A stretch of DNA of 64,000 bases from contig BDSI01000020.1 of the NCBI GenBank assembly GCA_003117195.1, forward strand, positions 273,501-337,500, written 5' to 3'. The notes under the pieces are model-generated. The model made no database searches and was not told where the DNA came from. It was given only the letters and a program-made list of their open reading frames with translations. This document shows, piece by piece, positions 59,516-64,000 of the stretch (positions are counted from its first letter, which is position 1; each line of letters opens with the position of its first letter). A program made the translations under genes and the position numbers. This DNA comes from Eudorina sp. 2006-703-Eu-15. Lineage: Eukaryota > Chlorophyta > Chlorophyceae > Chlamydomonadales > Volvocaceae.

Positions 59516-62230
59516 CGCAACCAGCGTCGAATGCGTTCCCCGGTGGACTGGAAGAAGGGTGCCCCCAGCGATGACCTAATGAATACTGTAACAGGCGTCC
59601 TTGGCAGCGGGCGTCGCAACGGCGCACGAGGCAGAGCCAGCCAGTTTTATTAATATCAACCTGTTGGAGGATAAATAGTTTTAGTCAATTGGCTTCAGTC
59701 AGGACCTAAAATCGCAAATGAGCACAGCACCCATTCCACATCGACAGGTCCGCAATAATCGTGCATCAGACTTTTGTTTAGTATGAACAAGTTTGATCGT
59801 AAACATTATAGCTGTTGCTTTGACAGGCACGTGTCCCCCACCTGTCTTGAGAAACCACGAGTCGATCCACAACGACAGCATCTTTGCACGTCACACAGGC
59901 GCGCTAAATATCTTCATCTTATTGCGATAAATTGTAGTAAATCGACAAAACAGCGGCTTATGTATGGCAATTTAATTATGTAAGTGTTCGTACACTTTTC
60001 CAAGGATGTCAGTATGCAACTCTCAATGTATAAGTTTTCATACAAGTTCATTGATAATATTATTGATGCTCTTGCTGCGAGGTTGACTAGCTTAGTCATA
60101 TGTTGTCCCATCGTACGCAATTGGCTTACGTAAGCCCCGTGCAAAGGGGCGCTTTCGCAAACGGTTGATAAAGGAATGGCTGTAAGGTACAATGATACTG
60201 CAAGCCGCTCACATCAAAGCTGCCGAGTTCGATTAGTACTCGAGCAGTCGGCCTCCGCCATTTCGGATCTGGAAGCGATTTAGCTTCGACGACCCCACAG
60301 CTTTGCCAATCCTTGTCGCTCACAGCAAATATTAAGAGCTGCGAGGCGCTGAATTCAAAGCAAGGCACGCGGCGGCCTTTTGGCATGCGTAACGGGACAT
60401 GGTTGCGCGCCACATGGCATTGAGCCACATCGACGCCCAGAATGTATGAGACCTCACCCACATCTCATATAATGAACCAGTTCTCTACATCCGTCTTCAC
60501 CAGCGCGAGCATTTTCAAGTCCCCGCTCTGCGACAGCGTTTTGCTAGTCAGTGTGTCGACTGGTCGACGCACTGATTGGCATGACGCTCTACGTTGATGT
60601 AATCGTCGGCACATCGCAGTGTCAAATCATGGTACGATGTGAGCTCAGTGCCATTCACCAAGGACTCACAACGAGAAGCTCCGAAACAACACCTTTACGA
60701 CATACCCATCGCAATATGAACGGACTCCGCCGCGTCATTATTCCAAATTAAAACAAACTCAAAAGCTTGAGCTCCACCAACAGACATACTAACGAACATC
60801 GTACGGATCCTCATGTTCGCGAGTTGGAATGCAAGTAGGTGCGCACGCCCCGCTCCCACGTGGCTTAGGGTGGCTTCTGTTTGCGCATCTTCACGAATTC
60901 CCTGTATGTGCAAGACCTTCCCCCGCTCCGCATCCATCTTTTCTTAATGAAACCGTTACAAGGTGGACCCCTAGTCCCGACCATCCATCTTTGCATCGTA
61001 CACATGCAGCATCGAAACGGGCTTCGTCGACCCCGCCGGGTGGGTGGGCGGTGGGACATTCCGTCGCCAGCAGGTTCCATGCTGGTCGTGTGAGACGCCA
61101 TCCATTTCCCAGTTCCAGGTGACGCGCACCACACCACACATGGCTCTCCTGTGTCTGCCGGCGCGTTCGCGGCCTCAGTGGAAGTGCGTGACTGGCTGGG
61201 TGACGACGATTCCATCGGCAGGGCCAGCTGCAGCGCTGAGATCGGCGCGAACCCTGTTCGGTGCTCCACGGCTCCCCGTGCTGGGTCGCGCCGACAATGG
61301 CTGCGCAGCTGGGTCCGCCAGGGTTGTCACCACGCTGGGCCCCACCAGATGCATCCCCACGTCCCCCCCGTGTGTAAGAAGGGTCCGATACCGTAGACGA
61401 ATACCTAGCTAGCGGAAGCGTGGACCAGCCACCTCTACTGCGGGTCCTTCCGCCGGCACGCCCTTCTCCTCCGCTGCCACGGCCAGTAGTACCGTGGCCG
61501 TTGACGCTTCCGCTGGCGCCGGAGTCGCCCGCATTGGCAGACCTGCCCGAACCACCACCATAGTCGTCCGCTCGTTCACCGCATCATCAAGGCCCTGACT
61601 GCTCCCCCGGATTGCAACAACCTGTATCCTCATCCTCGTGTGACATTGCGCAGCACCGACCCGGTTCGCGGCCATGCATCCGCGCCCTCACAGCCATCCT
61701 CCACAGCGGATGCCTATGAAGCCCGCTGCAACCTCTGCCTTGAACATAACGTTGCATGACATGCTTTTCGGCTTCCAGCGGAACAAGCTTATCGGAGGGG
61801 CGCACGCATGCAAAGCTGTGGCAAGGTAGCCGACCTTCATTGCTGCTACACGTGGGGCTAGGCCTGGAACGGCCCACTCCACCGCTAAAAATTATTGCGG
61901 GATCAGGGCAGAGATGTAGGTGCCGCCATGGACCCTCCTGGGCCGTACTGCAGCCCCAGACACCCTGGGATGCAGCTTCACGGCCGACCACACTACTCGA
62001 CACTCCTTGACCAAAGGAGCACCTCTTCAGCGCGGGGGTTCATGAGGGCGGTAGTCCGCAGTCGCCGCGCTGAGTCCCCTGGGGCGATGCCGGCCTGCCC
62101 TCCCATCTCACTTGGAGACGCGGATGGATGCCCGCTGAAGGACCCGTGGGTCGGTGGGCCACATGCGGGGTGGGGTCGGCGGGTGCCCCGTCCACCCTTG
62201 CCGGGTCAGGCCAGTGCTGCCCCTCCTCCT
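59516..62230. other. Spacer with AT-rich core; protein-like fragments on the minus strand but no assembled gene
   Basis: 59.6-60.9 kb is AT-rich. On the minus strand several short frames read like protein: 60937-60695 (RAHLLAFQLANMRIRTMFVS, VGGAQAFEFVLIWNND), about 60655-60560 (GTELTSYHDLTLRCADDYIN) and 60461-60126 (RRVPCFEFSASQLLIFAVSD). They do not join with sensible splice sites, so this may be a decayed gene or element. 61.0-62.2 kb shows nothing I can assign and probably includes the 3' UTR of the deacetylase gene. Confidence 0.35.
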
Positions 62231-63451
62231 CACAGCCCATGTACTCGGCGCACCTCCTGTGCGGGTGGGAGTGGCCAGGAGGGCTGGGGTGAGCGGGGCT
62301 GGGGTGAGCGGGCGGCCGTGAGGCCACCGTGGGGCGGCATCCCGACAATGAGATTCGTTACATTCATGTCAGTGTGCAGCAATCGCACCGGACATGCGGA
62401 AGGCTTCCTACGGTACGTACCGTACGGCAGGCAAGTGGCCACGGCAGCAGAACCATCACACCACCACCACCACCACCACCAGTACATGCACTGTCACCAG
62501 CAACAGTGGCATCTTCTCGGAAATTCAGGATCCGGGTGTCCTCATCTACAACGACTGTCGGATGAGGGTTCCATTCCCCAAAGCTTCGCTCTCCCTTCAA
62601 ATCTCACACACACTCAGGCGTCCTAACAGTGCACGGGCTGAATGCAAGGACATCCTTGGGTTTGGGGGCGCAGCATGCATACCGTCATGGCTGAGGCGGG
62701 GTCAGTGCCCAGATAGACACCTCTCAGATGGTGCGGTGCGTCATGTATTCGTGTGTGGTAGGCCATGTTATGTTCGGGCCGCGTCGGCACATCGACCTGA
62801 AACGGCGGACAGCAGGCGACACTGCGCCCTCCCGTACTGCGCACCCCATACTGCGCTCCCCCGTAGTACGCCCTGTACAGATCCCCGACGGAAGTCGGGT
62901 ATGAGATAGCAGCTAGTTGCTGAGCTGTGGTGTTGAGGCTTAGTTGATGGGCCGAGATACGCACGCTTGATTGGTGGCGATGCCGAACCTTCAGACTCGA
63001 AGGATGGTCGGGTGAACGGATATGGCGGAGATCGTGAAACGGTTACGATGGTAACTGGTACGGGAAGATTGTGATGAGCGGCTTTTGACGGATGTCCATT
63101 GCGGAGCCACATGTGACTGGCCCGACGGTCAGTACAACAACATGTAACATTCCATTCCATTCCAGTACGCCCTCCCGTACTGCGCCGGACTGATAAATCA
63201 CCCCTGGTTATCGCCCATGCGCCCCCGATTTTTTCACTAACACGCCTCACATTGTGCGGCATGATTACATGAAGACGCGCCCACCCACCTGCAGCGCTTG
63301 CTCCACCTTGCCCATCGGCTCCTCGTACAGGTCCCTCGGGGCGGGCGGGGGGAGAGAGGTGGTGGGCAGCCCCAGGAGGCCCTCCAGGGAGGCCACCACG
63401 GATTCACTCAAGCTGGCTGTGTCGTACCCTCCTTCGAGCACGAGCATCAGC
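62231..63451 (-). CDS. Histone deacetylase, class II (HDA1-like) type, 3' part only
   Basis: Zinc-dependent lysine deacetylase; the visible part is the C-terminal end of the catalytic domain. Exon 63451-63289 reads LMLVLEGGYDTASLSESVVA followed by SLEGLLG. The LEGGY motif carries the conserved active-site tyrosine, and LEGGY (rather than GGGGY) is typical of class II enzymes. It continues LYEEPMGKVEQALQ and stops at donor CAG|GTGGGT. The next exon I propose is tiny, 62257-62231 (27 nt), encoding EVRRVHGL and TGA after a GCACAG acceptor. Plant HDA8/HDA14-type proteins end in a similar 'YEEP...K...HSL' pattern, which supports the join. The intron between them is about 1.03 kb. The upstream exons, with the zinc and charge-relay residues, lie beyond the window. 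The last exon is less certain than the first. Confidence 0.8.
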
Positions 63452-63454
63452 CTG

Positions 63455-63649
63455 GGGTCGGGTCGGGTCGGGTCGGGTCGGGTCGGGTCGGGTCGGGTCG
63501 GGTCGGGTCGGGTCGGGTCGGGTCGGGTCGGGTCGGGTCGGGTCGGGTCGGGTCGGGTCGGGTCGGGTCGGGTCGGGTCGGGTCGGGTCGGGTCGGGTCG
63601 GGTCGGGTCGGGTCGGGTCGGGTCGGGTCGGGTCGGGTCGGGTCGGGTC
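63455..63649. repeat. (GGGTC)39 pentanucleotide tract
   Basis: 195 bp of perfect GGGTC repeats. It begins 4 bp upstream (transcript sense) of the first base of deacetylase exon 63451-63289, so the transcript reads (GACCC)n-CAG|exon. All frames are open through it (GSGRV, DPTRP). It is not the green-algal telomere repeat. Confidence 0.97.
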
Positions 63650-64000
63650 CTCTCAAGAAGTCAAGTCAGAGCCCCGCCACTTATCTCCCCCCACGTCCTG
63701 CTCATTTGGACAGCTGCAGTTATGGTAGCGTCTACAGCAACATCCCCTAGCCGTCGATGGGAAACGCTGGAGTCAAGATCGGGACGCCGCTCACCCGGCT
63801 AGCACCGGTGAGCTGGCCCAGACACCGCTCGCTCGCTCTCCCCCGCGGGACACCCCAGTCACCGATGCTCAGACCCCAGCGGACAAGCGGGGCTGTGTAC
63901 CGGGGCTGGTTGCTCCCCCGCCTCTTCACCCCGTCCCTGAACCTCCACGCATACTCATTCATAAGGCCACCCTCCACCCCACGGCTCAAAGGGGCCTACC
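63650..64000. other. Probable upstream intron of the deacetylase gene; nothing coding recognised
   Basis: No minus-strand frame here matches the deacetylase fold upstream of LEGGYD. The 80-codon frame at 63989-63747 has no recognisable motif. The intron carrying the GGGTC tract therefore probably runs past the window edge. Confidence 0.4.

Noticed and set aside
63455..63649. GGGTC tract as a telomere
   Set aside because: Green-algal telomeres are TTTTAGGG or TTTAGGG; this tract lacks the T/A part and is internal to a gene.
63298..63802. ORFs with GSGRV or DPTRP repeats
   Set aside because: Pure product of the GGGTC pentamer, which lies in an intron of the deacetylase gene.

Overview
This window looks like nuclear DNA of a volvocine green alga (Chlamydomonas/Volvox relatives). 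The evidence is high GC coding sequence, very intron-rich genes with GT-AG introns of about 100-1,100 bp, long Ala/Gly/Ser/Gln low-complexity stretches inside conserved proteins, TGTAA polyadenylation-type signals, many microsatellites, and LINE tails with the 'HHFWACPVAQAV' type of C-terminus I associate with Chlamydomonas-lineage retroelements. The species cannot be told from the sequence alone. Gene models were assembled by hand from reading frames, splice sites and intron phases. In every multi-exon model below the phases join without a break, which is the main support.

Layout. (1) 29-22003, plus strand: a 5'-truncated gene of about 30 visible coding exons (about 2,650 codons) for an ATRX/RAD54L2-type SNF2 chromatin-remodelling ATPase, with nuclear localisation motifs, an AT-hook and two SUMO-interaction-type motifs. 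(2) 22004-27113: a 5.1-kb gap between two convergent 3' ends, with microsatellites and no convincing gene. (3) 34259-27114, minus: an ankyrin-repeat protein with a long low-complexity middle and a coiled coil, 5' end unresolved. (4) 35-42 kb: doubtful ORFs, two different LINE C-terminal relics and an array of 41-42 bp repeats. (5) 42-47.3 kb: AT-richer repeat-laden spacer with a 90-bp direct repeat. (6) 52751-47370, minus: a complete 10-exon ankyrin-RING E3 ubiquitin ligase of the plant XB3/XBAT type, starting with an N-myristoylation-type MGNIHSC. (7) 52.8-58 kb: spacer with dispersed repeats. (8) 59515-58003, minus: a four-exon gene for a protein I do not recognise. (9) 63451-62231, minus: the last two coding exons of a class II-type histone deacetylase whose upstream part lies beyond the window.

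Two of the five genes act on chromatin (SNF2 remodeller, histone deacetylase) and one on ubiquitin signalling, but nothing shows that they are co-regulated. The notable non-genic structure is repetitive. A 39-copy GGGTC pentamer abuts a splice acceptor of the deacetylase gene, and a short version of the same pentamer abuts an acceptor of the ankyrin gene. There is also a (TA)61 tract at an exon edge, an almost perfect 22-bp hairpin in the last intron of the E3 ligase gene, and dispersed sequence families that recur 2-4 times. No CRISPR array, rRNA or convincing tRNA was found, and no bacterial or organellar features.
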